Positions 1 through 6,637 of a stretch of 11,756 bases of DNA are shown piece by piece (the first letter of the stretch is position 1; every line of letters begins with the position of its first letter). The notes beneath the pieces were generated by a model. The model saw only the letters and a list, made by a program, of their open reading frames with translations, ran no database searches and was not told the origin of the DNA. The DNA is from CAZDHT01 sp964505325 (GTDB lineage: Bacteria > Planctomycetota > PUPC01). The position numbers and the translations under genes were made by a program. The stretch is from the NCBI GenBank assembly GCA_964505325.1, contig CAZDHT010000174.1, positions 1 through 11,756 of the forward strand, given 5' to 3'.

Positions 1-814
1 GGGCGGTGCGGATGACGTCGTCGGGCAGCTCGCCGGTGTTGCCGAAGAACTGCTGCACGTAGCGGTCGCAGGTGTCGCGTCCTTCGCCGCGCGGGTTGAC
101 CGGCAGGTCGCCGCGGCCGCGGTAGCGCTCGAAGAGGTCCGGCCGCGCGCGGTACGGCGGGTGCGGCAGGACGAAGCTGGCGCAGATCGCCCACGGCCGC
201 CCGCCCGGGTCCGCCGCTTTCTCGCGCAGGTCGGCCAACGTGCCCTCGAGAATCTTGAGGTCGTGCCGGAAGATCGTCTGGCGCTCCGGCACGTCCGGCC
301 CGGCCTCTCTGAGTTCCGTGCGCATTCCGTCTTTGCCGCTAAGGTATGGCAGTGGTTTGGTCCAGTCGTGGCTGGTGCGCAGGCCCCACGAATAGAACTC
401 CTCGCCGTCGTTGTTCCCCTCGAGCACGGGCCGGCGGTCGAAGCCGTACATCTTCTGGTAGCCGTTGAAGTGCATCTTGCCGATCAGCGATGTCTCGTAT
501 CCCGCCTGCGAGAGCATGTGCGCCCAAGTCACCGTGTCGGGCGGCATCGCCGACGTGTTGTTCCACATGTCGATATGGTGGCAGTGGAGCCCGGCCATCC
601 ACGACTGCCGCGACGGCGAGCAGAGCGGCGAGTTGCAGTACGCGTTGTCGAAGACGACACCCTCCGCGGCGAGGCGGTCGAGGTTGGGCGTCTCGACGAT
701 CTTCGAGCCCATGAACCCGGACATAAAGGCGTTGTGCTGGTCGGAAAAGAGCATCAGGATGTTCGGCCGGTCGCCGCGCGGCTCCGGCGTGGGAAACGTC
801 AGTGCGTCCGACAT
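1..814 (-). CDS. Sulfatase, formylglycine (Cys-type), C-terminus beyond window
   Basis: This encodes a type I sulfatase that hydrolyses sulfate esters; its substrate cannot be told from the sequence. The first 271 residues are visible and the rest runs off the left edge. Seen: RPNILMLFSDQ near residues 16-26, with metal-ligand Asp25; the sulfatase signature CSPSR at 65-69, where Cys65 is the residue oxidised to formylglycine; and IGKMH at 111-115, supplying the usual active-site Lys and His. No signal peptide is visible, so this form looks cytoplasmic, unlike many exported planctomycete sulfatases. The start is the ATG at 814, six bases after a perfect Shine-Dalgarno sequence at 821-830. It is the last visible gene of the minus-strand cluster, 39 bp after the propeller gene. 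Activity would need a sulfatase-maturating enzyme, which is not in this window. The DQ-type N-terminus resembles choline-sulfatase-like members, but that does not fix the substrate. Confidence 0.95.
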   Translation of the reverse strand, partial: MSDALTFPTPEPRGDRPNILMLFSDQHNAFMSGFMGSKIVETPNLDRLAAEGVVFDNAYCNSPLCSPSRQSWMAGLHCHHIDMWNNTSAMPPDTVTWAHMLSQAGYETSLIGKMHFNGYQKMYGFDRRPVLEGNNDGEEFYSWGLRTSHDWTKPLPYLSGKDGMRTELREAGPDVPERQTIFRHDLKILEGTLADLREKAADPGGRPWAICASFVLPHPPYRARPDLFERYRGRGDLPVNPRGEGRDTCDRYVQQFFGNTGELPDDVIRTA

Positions 815-820
815 GAAGCG

Positions 821-830
821 TACCTCCTTA
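821..830 (-). promoter_or_regulatory. Perfect Shine-Dalgarno site of the sulfatase gene
   Basis: On the minus strand the sequence reads TAAGGAGGTA, an uninterrupted match to the anti-Shine-Dalgarno end of 16S rRNA. It lies six bases before the ATG at 814. It fixes the sulfatase start and suggests strong independent initiation of this gene rather than coupling to the gene before it. Confidence 0.85.
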
Positions 831-853
831 GCCGTGTTTCTCTCGATGAAGGA

Positions 854-1909
854 TCAGTACACGGGCGTGGTGCTCTTCAGCTTCCCATCCGGCCCGATCC
901 GCACCAGCCGATAGCCGTTGGTGACGACGAAGGATGATCCGTCCGGCAGGAACGTGAAGCCCGTGATGGTGCCCGCCTTCGGGTTCAGCCGCGTCTCCTT
1001 CATGTCACTGACCCGGATGTGAACGGCCCGGTCCCCGGAGCAGACGATGATGGTCTTGTGGTCTTCGGCCACGCAGCGGGCGCTTCCGGCGATGCCGGTC
1101 CGGAACAACGTCACCTTTCCGTCGGGGCGGATGCGCGCGTTCTCGTTCGTCTCCTGGAACACCAAGACATCATCGCCCTCGGTGACCAGGTTGAGGCGAC
1201 CGCGGCGGCCGGAATACCATACGTTCGTGGTCTTGAGCAGCTTGCCCGACGGGACCGCGAACGCGAGCAGCTTCGACGTGTAGCCGTCGTGCTTCTGCTC
1301 GAATTCGAGGCGCGCCTGGCCTTTGAGATCCTTGGGTATGTCGGTCCGCTTCACGACCTTTTCGGCCGAGTCCTTCTGCCTGACCAGAACGATCAGGCGC
1401 TTGCCGTCGGGCGTGAACGTCATATAGTACGTACCGCCCTTCAACGAAAGCTCGGCCCGGCCTTTTTCCGAGCCGTCCGTCAGCGAGAGGAACCGGATGT
1501 ACGGCGGCTTCTTCCGCTCCTTCCGGTCGAACTTGATGTTCGCCAGCAGGTCGGCGGACCGGTGGTGGGCGTGGACGTAGCAGTCCGGCAGGGCGGCGAT
1601 CTTCTCATACGTCTTCGCGTTCAGAAAGTGCAGATATGTCCGCTCGTCTTCGATGACCAGGACGGAGCCGTCCTTGTTGTATGACGCCCAGCCGAGCCGC
1701 GTCTCGAACCAGATGCGGCGGGTAACCTTCAGAGTCGCGGCATCCAGCACGTAGAGCACTCGTGTTTCGCCGCCGGTGACGATGGTCTTACCGTCGGGGC
1801 TGACGGCGATGGCCGCCAGGCCCCACCACCGGGGAGCTCGGGCGGACACCGGCAGTGCCGTGCTCAGGACCAGCCCGCACAACAGGGCTGCCCGTGCGGT
1901 TCGCTTCAT
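854..1909 (-). CDS. Secreted WD40/YVTN-like beta-propeller protein, copy B
   Basis: This is a hypothetical exported protein of 351 residues. A signal peptide is visible: basic MKRTAR, a hydrophobic stretch, then a probable cut after PVSA near residue 23. The mature part has blade-like repeats of the type AVSPDGKT and LYVLDAATLKV, and a late FLPDGSSFVV strand, typical of WD40/YVTN propellers that bind partners rather than catalyse. It aligns end to end with the gene just upstream (copy A), including a shared C-terminal PVY, so the two arose by tandem duplication. Start choice: GTG at 1912 and ATG at 1909 are adjacent in frame; an AGGAG lies 10 bases before the GTG and 13 before the ATG, so the GTG is possible. 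The gap to copy A is about 20 bp, so they are surely co-transcribed. The partner and role are unknown. Confidence 0.85.
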   Translation of the reverse strand: MKRTARAALLCGLVLSTALPVSARAPRWWGLAAIAVSPDGKTIVTGGETRVLYVLDAATLKVTRRIWFETRLGWASYNKDGSVLVIEDERTYLHFLNAKTYEKIAALPDCYVHAHHRSADLLANIKFDRKERKKPPYIRFLSLTDGSEKGRAELSLKGGTYYMTFTPDGKRLIVLVRQKDSAEKVVKRTDIPKDLKGQARLEFEQKHDGYTSKLLAFAVPSGKLLKTTNVWYSGRRGRLNLVTEGDDVLVFQETNENARIRPDGKVTLFRTGIAGSARCVAEDHKTIIVCSGDRAVHIRVSDMKETRLNPKAGTITGFTFLPDGSSFVVTNGYRLVRIGPDGKLKSTTPVY

Positions 1910-1930
1910 CACAGTGTTTCTTCTCCTGTC

Positions 1931-3004
1931 TCAGTAGACTGGGACAACCTTCTCCACCTTGGCGTCCCTGGTGATCTTGACCAGGCGGAAGCAGGAGGTC
2001 ACGCCGTAAGCGGAGCCGTCCGTGTGGAACGTAAAACCGGCGAAGTACTCGGGGAAGCCCTTGATGGCCTTGATCCTGAAGCCCTTCGTCTTGAGATTCT
2101 CGACCGTCACGTACTTCCCGTCCCGCAGGCTGCCTGTCAGAAACGCTTTGGCGTCCGGCGACACGCCCCGGCCGTATGCGAGGCCGCGGACGCGAAACAG
2201 CTCGACCGTCCCGTCGGCCGCGATCTTCGCGTTGAGGTTGTAGTAATTGAACGCGACGGCCATCTCGCCGTCGAACAGCAGCGTCGTCCACTGGTGACCG
2301 GACGTATACCACAGGTCGTGCGTCTTGAGCAGCTTGCCCAACGGCGCCTCGTAGATGAGCAGCTTCGACTGCTTCCCGTCGTGCTGCATCTGGAACTTGT
2401 TCACCGCCAGTCCGGTCAGCCCGGCGGGCGGCTTGGGCTTTTCGGTCGGCTTCTGCTTGTCCTTGATCTCGCGGGTGAGCACGGCCAGACGCTTCCCGTC
2501 CGGGCTCAACGCCACACGGTTGACCTGCGTCCCGGCCGGGAGGTCCATCTTCGCTTTCTCGGAGCCGTCGTTCAGCGAGAGGATGCAGACCGCCTTGGCG
2601 CCGCGCCAGTCCCTGTGCCGCGCGCCGGCGAGCAGGTCCGCCGACCGGCAGGCGCTGATGTACGCCGTGTTCTTCACGGCGGCGACCGGCTTCAGATCGC
2701 CGGCCCCCAGGAAATGGAGCACGTTCTTGTCGTCCTCGATCACGATAACCGAGCCGTCGCGATTAAACGCGAGCGCGCCGATCCGTGTGCCCAGCCAGTG
2801 GCGCCGCGTGACCTTCAACGACGCGGCATCGAGCACGTACAGCGTGCAATTCTGGCCGCCGGTGATGACGGTCTTTCCGTCCGGGCTGACCGCCACCGCG
2901 CCCAGGCCCGACCAATCCGGCCCCCTTGCCGACGCCGTGGCCGTCACCAGCAACACCAGGCCCAATACCGTCAGTACAAGACGCCCAAGTTTCGTCGCGT
3001 GCAT
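1931..3004 (-). CDS. Secreted WD40/YVTN-like beta-propeller protein, copy A
   Basis: This is a hypothetical exported protein of 357 residues, paralogous to copy B. The N-terminus is a clear signal peptide: basic residues in MHATKLGR, a long Leu/Val-rich core, and a probable cut after TASA near residue 26. Propeller signatures include AVSPDGKTVITGG, TLYVLDAASLKVTRR, and a second SPDGKRLAVLT strand mid-protein. Between the AVSPDGKT strand and the LHFL strand (62 positions, no gaps) 41 residues are identical to copy B by hand count; the rest is more diverged but collinear. It carries a Pro/Lys-rich insertion near the middle (KPTEKPKPP), where copy B has a different charged stretch. The ATG at 3004 is chosen over a TTG seven codons upstream because a GAGGAG site ends five bases before it. 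It starts 37 bp after the aldo/keto-reductase-like gene. Confidence 0.86.
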   Translation of the reverse strand: MHATKLGRLVLTVLGLVLLVTATASARGPDWSGLGAVAVSPDGKTVITGGQNCTLYVLDAASLKVTRRHWLGTRIGALAFNRDGSVIVIEDDKNVLHFLGAGDLKPVAAVKNTAYISACRSADLLAGARHRDWRGAKAVCILSLNDGSEKAKMDLPAGTQVNRVALSPDGKRLAVLTREIKDKQKPTEKPKPPAGLTGLAVNKFQMQHDGKQSKLLIYEAPLGKLLKTHDLWYTSGHQWTTLLFDGEMAVAFNYYNLNAKIAADGTVELFRVRGLAYGRGVSPDAKAFLTGSLRDGKYVTVENLKTKGFRIKAIKGFPEYFAGFTFHTDGSAYGVTSCFRLVKITRDAKVEKVVPVY

Positions 3005-3009
3005 CCCTT

Positions 3010-3015
3010 CTCCTC
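3010..3015 (-). promoter_or_regulatory. Ribosome binding site that fixes the start of propeller copy A
   Basis: On the minus strand this reads GAGGAG, followed by five bases and then the ATG at 3004. The open frame extends seven codons further to a TTG at 3025, but that extension runs through the ribosome binding site itself and would add arginines before the signal peptide, so it is rejected. Confidence 0.8.
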
Positions 3016-3041
3016 GTCTGCGCAAAAGACAGACCGCGCTG

Positions 3042-3887
3042 CTACTTCCCGTCGATGGACGCTTTGCTGCGGGTGCGCTGGAGCTCGACGGCGCTGGCGC
3101 GGCGCTCGAACAGCGACCACGATATCTCGATGACTTCCCGCGCCTCGTCCGGCGTCATCGTGCCGACGCACACCATGTCCTGCTCGCGGATGGTGGACCA
3201 ATTGAACGCCAGCCCGACCAGCGGGTGCAGCCGCCCCGCGGCGAGCGGCTTGATCGTGATGACCGGCTTCTGTCGCTCCCAGATCATCCGGTGGACCCAG
3301 TCGACCTCGATCTGCATCAGGAAGCCGATGGCGTTGTACATTTGAATGTACGTGCCGACGTCAAGCGAGCTCTCATCCGCATAGACCGGCACCTCAGGCA
3401 TGTGCGTGGAGAGGCCGGGGATCATGCCGCGTTCGCGCATCATCGTGCAGTACGTGTCCATCGTCCGGATCGTGCGCGTGGTGCAGTCGGTGAGCGGGTC
3501 GGTCGTGTTCTGGTGCGGCAGGCAGACGGCGGTATCGATCTCGGCGAAGCCGTCCAGCACGCGGGCGTTGTGGTCCATCGCTTCCGGCGTGCCGGACAGG
3601 TCGAAGGTCGGCGTGCCCATCTTGATACACTTGCGCCCGGTGCGGTCCTCGGCGTCGCGGATCGCATCTTCCAGGTGCGGCGACTCCGGCCGCGTGCCGT
3701 AGATCGTATCGACGCCGGCGTTGAAGAACACCTCGAGCACGTCGGCGATCCGCTCGCGTGTCATCTGCTCGACGATGAACTTGCTCCTCGCGTGGGTCTG
3801 GTGCGAGTAGCCCAGGAACCAGTTCGTTCCGATGACCATTCGCGAGACCGACAGATCCTCAATCATCGTGCGCGGGAAGTCAGGCAT
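3042..3887 (-). CDS. Aldo/keto-reductase-like TIM-barrel protein
   Basis: This 281-residue protein resembles the aldo/keto reductase superfamily but is a diverged member. Seen: an N-terminal strand LSVSRMVIGTNWFLGYSH (12-29) like the AKR opening strand; AGVDTIYG (57-64), which recalls the AKR GxxxxDTAxxYG catalytic region but with Asp-Tyr spacing shortened; Lys87 or Lys89 in RKCIKMG; and LPHQNTTD (123-130), which could supply the AKR His. Near the C-terminus IKPLAAGRLHP and CVGTMTPDEAREVIEI match the AKR cofactor-side strands and helix. No signal peptide is seen. Because the tetrad is irregular, it may be an isomerase-like or non-redox barrel rather than an NADPH reductase. ATG 3887 is preferred over GTG 3890, as AAGGA then lies at a proper distance. 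A candidate promoter lies upstream (3942-3969), so it may be expressed partly independently. Confidence 0.7.
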   Translation of the reverse strand: MPDFPRTMIEDLSVSRMVIGTNWFLGYSHQTHARSKFIVEQMTRERIADVLEVFFNAGVDTIYGTRPESPHLEDAIRDAEDRTGRKCIKMGTPTFDLSGTPEAMDHNARVLDGFAEIDTAVCLPHQNTTDPLTDCTTRTIRTMDTYCTMMRERGMIPGLSTHMPEVPVYADESSLDVGTYIQMYNAIGFLMQIEVDWVHRMIWERQKPVITIKPLAAGRLHPLVGLAFNWSTIREQDMVCVGTMTPDEAREVIEISWSLFERRASAVELQRTRSKASIDGK

Positions 3888-3941
3888 CACGCTGTCCTTT
3901 CACATCATCCCCGGCTTCGCTGGTGCGCTCGTGCCGGCTCC

Positions 3942-3969
3942 ATTCTATCGGGGAACTGGCGATGTTCAA
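3942..3969 (-). promoter_or_regulatory. Candidate internal sigma70-type promoter
   Basis: On the minus strand TTGAAC (3969-3964), a 16-base spacer and TAGAAT (3947-3942) resemble -35 and -10 boxes; the -10 matches five of six consensus bases and the -35 four of six. It lies in the 78-bp gap between the HAD-like gene and the aldo/keto-reductase-like gene, where an internal start would make sense; its -35 overlaps the HAD stop codon. Sigma usage in this organism is unknown, so this is a weak call. Confidence 0.35.
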
Positions 3970-4499
3970 CCGGGGAGTACGCCGCCGTCCCAATTCGGGT
4001 CCGTGCTTGGGTGGCGTGGCTGGGCGAATAGCGAGTCGGGCGCCGGCCCCCAGTCCGTGATGACGGGCAGCTTCATCTTCTCGCGGGTGAACGCCATGAA
4101 CTTGAGCAGGCAGTCCGGATCGACGCCGTTGGCCCAGAAGAAGCGGTCCAGCGCCCCGTGCTGCCTCAGGATCTCCGCGTTGTCCGGCCCGAGGCCGTCT
4201 TCGATCCATACGAAGTCGCTGTCGTAGTCGATGGCCGCCGCCTTGAGGCCGTCGGCGTATTCGACCGGCTGGGGCACGGCCATCGTGGGGCAGGCGTCCG
4301 GCCACAGCAGCCGGCCGAGCGCTTCGAGGTGGTGCGGCTTTCTGCTCCAGGCGGTGAGCCAGCAGGGCTGAATGGCGTGCAGCTTGCAGAACCGCATCAG
4401 GCGGCCGAAGCCGCGGGCCAGTTCGGTGCAGTGGTGCGTCTGGTCCCAAACGACCAGGACGCCGTCCACGTCGATGTACATTTTTCGCGCTTTGCTCAC
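3966..4499 (-). CDS. HAD-superfamily-like protein (phosphatase-like)
   Basis: This 177-residue protein carries the motifs of the haloacid dehalogenase superfamily, cytoplasmic Mg-dependent phosphohydrolases. Seen: motif I DVDGVL with Asp10 and Asp12; motif II as LTAW with Thr49; a candidate motif III Lys86 in GLKAAAIDY; and an acidic motif IV in VWIEDGL (Glu100, Asp101). It is short and has little cap, like secondary HAD hydrolases whose substrate is unknown. The GTG at 4499 is chosen because it overlaps the preceding stop as GTGA and has GGAG six bases upstream (4509-4506). An ATG at 4511 or 4481 is possible; the open frame reaching 4607 is an out-of-frame run through the upstream fragment. 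Its place beside a metallophosphoesterase remnant suggests phosphate-ester work in this cluster. Confidence 0.8.
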   Translation of the reverse strand: MSKARKMYIDVDGVLVVWDQTHHCTELARGFGRLMRFCKLHAIQPCWLTAWSRKPHHLEALGRLLWPDACPTMAVPQPVEYADGLKAAAIDYDSDFVWIEDGLGPDNAEILRQHGALDRFFWANGVDPDCLLKFMAFTREKMKLPVITDWGPAPDSLFAQPRHPSTDPNWDGGVLPG

Positions 4500-4633
4500 A
4501 GGGAACTCCATTCCGGGTGACACTTCAGCCAGATGAAGCAGTGGGAAAGCGGCCCCGGCGCGATCCGCCGCAGGTCGCTGCCGACGTGCGCGTCGCCGAA
4601 CGCCCACAGGTTGAACGGCCCGCCGGTCGTCAC
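4496..4633 (-). pseudogene. Metallophosphoesterase N-terminal fragment (45 codons)
   Basis: This short frame reads from a GTG that overlaps the methyltransferase stop (GTGA, 4630-4633) to a TGA that overlaps the HAD-like start (GTGA, 4496-4499). The first 22 or so residues include GGPFNLWAFGDAHVGSDL, which has the GDxH-type first metal-binding motif (Asp14, His16) of calcineurin-like metallophosphoesterases. The later signatures of that family (GDxxD/E, GNH(D/E), GHxH) are absent and could not fit. The tail, ending in CHPEWSSL, is not recognised. The best reading is a phosphoesterase gene whose centre was deleted in frame, or was lost in assembly, with both coupled ends kept. It could instead be a genuine small protein: the frame is open and both boundaries look functional. 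Confidence 0.6.
4506..4509 (-). promoter_or_regulatory. Ribosome binding site supporting the GTG start of the HAD-like gene
   Basis: On the minus strand GGAG is followed by six bases and the GTG at 4499, which overlaps the stop codon of the preceding small frame. The only upstream ATG (4511) sits right at this site and has no good ribosome binding site of its own. Confidence 0.55.
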
Positions 4634-5406
4634 GCTTCCTTTCTCCCGACCACGATGGTCCAGGTGTGGCGGAACATCAGCTCGCCGTCCCTGACAAACG
4701 GGCGCAGGCCCGTCGCCTCGCCGCCGCCGATCTCTCGGCGGAGGGCGTTCCGAATCCGGTCACCGGACTCCCGGTGCGTCTGCGCCAGGCCGAGCCAGCG
4801 TTCGACGTAGGCCTCGATCTCACGGCGGTCCTTATGCGACACGGTCAGCCCGGCGGCCTCGAGGAGCGCGGCCAGCTCGGCCTCGGGCAGCGCCCGGGTG
4901 TGCGACGGATCGCGCAGCCGCTCCCATTCGTTGTATCGCTCGGCCAACGCCGGATCGCCCGGGAAGACCAGGTCGATCACCCCTATGGCGCCGCCCGGCT
5001 TGCACACCCGGGCCATTTCCGCAAGCTGCACGTGCGGGTGCTCGAAGTGATGGACCGCGAAGCGGCACGCCGCGAGATCGAACGAGCCGTCGCTGTATGG
5101 AAGCTCCTCGGCGAGACCCTGGTCGAACGTGATGTTCGAGAGGCCGGCCCGCTCCGCCTCGGCGCGGCCCTCGGCCAGCATCTCGGGCGTCGCGTCGACC
5201 GCGACGACCTCGCGAACGTGCGGCGCGATGGCCCGGCCGAGGTGCCCCGTGCCCGCGGCCACGTCCAGCACGCGAAACGTCGGTTCCAACGGCAGGCTGT
5301 CGACCATCCATTTCAGATGGTCCCGGCTCGACAGGGTCAGGCCCTTGTCACCGAACCCGGCCGCCTGCTTGGCAAACTGCTCGCGGATTCTGTCTTCGTG
5401 CTTCAC
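4630..5406 (-). CDS. Class I SAM-dependent methyltransferase (Methyltransf_11 / UbiE-like)
   Basis: This 258-residue cytoplasmic enzyme should transfer a methyl group from S-adenosylmethionine to a small molecule of unknown identity. Seen: motif I VLDVAAGTGHLG at 46-57 (glycine-rich SAM loop); an acidic residue after beta-2 in VVAVDATPEM (Asp71), which would bind the ribose; the LPYSDGSFDLAACRFAVHHF region at 102-121; and ARVCKPGG with GVIDLV at 132-146. The overall pattern resembles UbiE-like methyltransferases, but the operon contains no quinone genes, so that role is not proposed. The GTG at 5406 overlaps the hydrolase stop as GTGA (5403-5406) and has GAGGT seven bases upstream. An open frame continues to 5631, but that stretch is the hydrolase gene read in another frame. 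The stop overlaps the next small frame in the same GTGA manner. Confidence 0.92.
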   Translation of the reverse strand: MKHEDRIREQFAKQAAGFGDKGLTLSSRDHLKWMVDSLPLEPTFRVLDVAAGTGHLGRAIAPHVREVVAVDATPEMLAEGRAEAERAGLSNITFDQGLAEELPYSDGSFDLAACRFAVHHFEHPHVQLAEMARVCKPGGAIGVIDLVFPGDPALAERYNEWERLRDPSHTRALPEAELAALLEAAGLTVSHKDRREIEAYVERWLGLAQTHRESGDRIRNALRREIGGGEATGLRPFVRDGELMFRHTWTIVVGRKEA

Positions 5407-6257
5407 GGCAGCGACCTCGTGTCCACGGCCCGCCGGTGCTTCGACGGCCGGCCGTTGTGATAGACTTCGTTCGGGTGCAGCTTCATCATCTTGTCGTTGT
5501 GCGTCCAGCCCTTGAGCTTGTGGTCCGGGAATTCGTGGTAGAGGATGCCCGGCACGTGGCGCGTGAGTGAGTCGGCCATCGAGCCGTCGGGCCGGGCGAT
5601 GCAGGCCGGCCAGCACGAGTGCCGCGCACACGAGTTATTCGCAATCACCCACATCCGGTTGTCCGCCGCCCGCACGCGGATCCACGCCGGGACGATCTCG
5701 TCGAGGATGTTCGGGCCCTTGTGCCGCGCGTTGTAGAACGAGTGGAACATCAGCTCGACGCCCCTATGACGATACGCGTTGTACATCTCGGGGAAGCACG
5801 AGTCGTAGCAGATGAGGAAGCCGCACCGGATGCCGTTCAGGGTCAGCGTCACCAGGTGGTCACCGGAGTTGTATGCCTTCAGGTCGCCGCCCGTGCACAT
5901 CGATTTGTCGTACCGGTCGACGATCCTGCCCGCAGGCGAGATGATGTAGAGGCAGTTGGTCGGCTTGACCCTGGCCGAGACGTAGTGTGACGAGCCGAGC
6001 GCGACCCAGACCTCGCACGCCTTTGCCAGCGCCATGATCTCGCGGGTCTCGGCGCGGAGCGCCTCCCAGTCGTAGCCCTTGAACGACGGGAAGTCGCTGC
6101 CCGGATAGCCGGACAGCGCGGCCTCGGAGAAATGGACAATGTCCGCGCCGTTCGCCGCAGCACGCTGGATGTGACGCTTGATGTAGAGAGCGTTCCGGCG
6201 AACGTCGCCGGACACCGGGAACTGGCACGTGGCAACGTTCAGTTTGGTCTTGGACAT
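5403..6257 (-). CDS. Carbon-nitrogen hydrolase (nitrilase superfamily amidase)
   Basis: This 284-residue enzyme belongs to the nitrilase/amidase superfamily, which cleaves non-peptide C-N bonds by a Glu-Lys-Cys triad. All three are visible: Glu45 in HFSEAALSGYPG, Lys118 in VDRYDKSMC, and Cys150 in GFLICYDSCFPE. The opening LNVATCQFPV and the late NNSCARHSCWPA region (where the superfamily has its substrate loop) also fit. No signal peptide is seen. It is longer than the smallest members and most like aliphatic amidase or omega-amidase types; the substrate is not predictable. The ATG at 6257 has AAGGA five bases upstream. The preceding defective GNAT frame, if read through, would overlap this start; the original GNAT end at 6286 leaves 28 bp. 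The stop overlaps the methyltransferase start as GTGA. Confidence 0.94.
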   Translation of the reverse strand: MSKTKLNVATCQFPVSGDVRRNALYIKRHIQRAAANGADIVHFSEAALSGYPGSDFPSFKGYDWEALRAETREIMALAKACEVWVALGSSHYVSARVKPTNCLYIISPAGRIVDRYDKSMCTGGDLKAYNSGDHLVTLTLNGIRCGFLICYDSCFPEMYNAYRHRGVELMFHSFYNARHKGPNILDEIVPAWIRVRAADNRMWVIANNSCARHSCWPACIARPDGSMADSLTRHVPGILYHEFPDHKLKGWTHNDKMMKLHPNEVYHNGRPSKHRRAVDTRSLP

Positions 6258-6285
6258 TCCTTTCCTTCCAATGATGGCGACGGGC

Positions 6286-6637
6286 CTAGCGGGCGGCGCC
6301 CCCCGGCCCGGCCTCGGGCTCGGTCGGGCCGGACATGTAGAGGATGTCGCCGCGGCCGGCCGATCCCCCGGCGCCGGTGTGCCGGAGCGACAGCCAGGTG
6401 TCGCACGTATCCGCGGCGGCCGTCCTGACTGCCCACAATCGTGCCGACGATCCTGCCGCCGTCCAGCGCCACAAAACGCAGGCCTGGATTGTGATCGAGC
6501 ACGCGCCCGATCCCATCGCGCGAATCCTCTGCCTCGTGATGAAGCCCCACCCCCTCGCACGCCTCCCACAGCGCGAGCACCTCGTTGTAGTCGTCAATCG
6601 TCATTTCACGGATGTCGAAGCTCATCGTCGCGCTCAC
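6286..6637 (-). pseudogene. GNAT acetyltransferase with central deletion and frameshift
   Basis: The N-terminal half is a normal GNAT acetyltransferase: SFDIREMTIDDYNEVLALW, a VGTIVGSQDG strand, YVRHLAVAPAHRRRGIGR with the acetyl-CoA pyrophosphate loop (Arg88 to Gly93). Right after GIGR (near 6356) the frame loses sense. The other frame then reads RGDILYMSGP and ends at TAG 6286-6288, which looks like the ordinary last strand of such an enzyme. The segment between, which should hold the helix after the CoA loop, motif B and the following strand (about 45 residues in relatives), is missing. Read straight through, the first frame goes on to 6239 as nonsense and runs into the hydrolase start. 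It begins with GTG 6637 overlapping the DUF3604 stop (GTGA); ATG 6625 is an alternative. It is either a true deletion or an assembly collapse. Confidence 0.75.

Noticed and set aside
161..937. Plus-strand open frame of 258 codons
   Set aside because: Opposite the sulfatase, whose CSPSR active site and perfect ribosome binding site leave no doubt about the real strand.
2355..4031. Plus-strand open frame of 558 codons
   Set aside because: It runs antisense to a propeller gene and the AKR-like gene, both of which have clear family features, signal peptide or ribosome binding sites; the frame has none.
5407..5631. N-terminal extension of the methyltransferase
   Set aside because: The extension is the hydrolase 3' end in another frame and has no methyltransferase features; GTG 5406 with GAGGT and GTGA overlap is better.
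6258..6569. N-terminal extension of the carbon-nitrogen hydrolase
   Set aside because: The extra residues are Arg/Pro-rich, overlap the GNAT remnant and precede a good ribosome binding site for ATG 6257.
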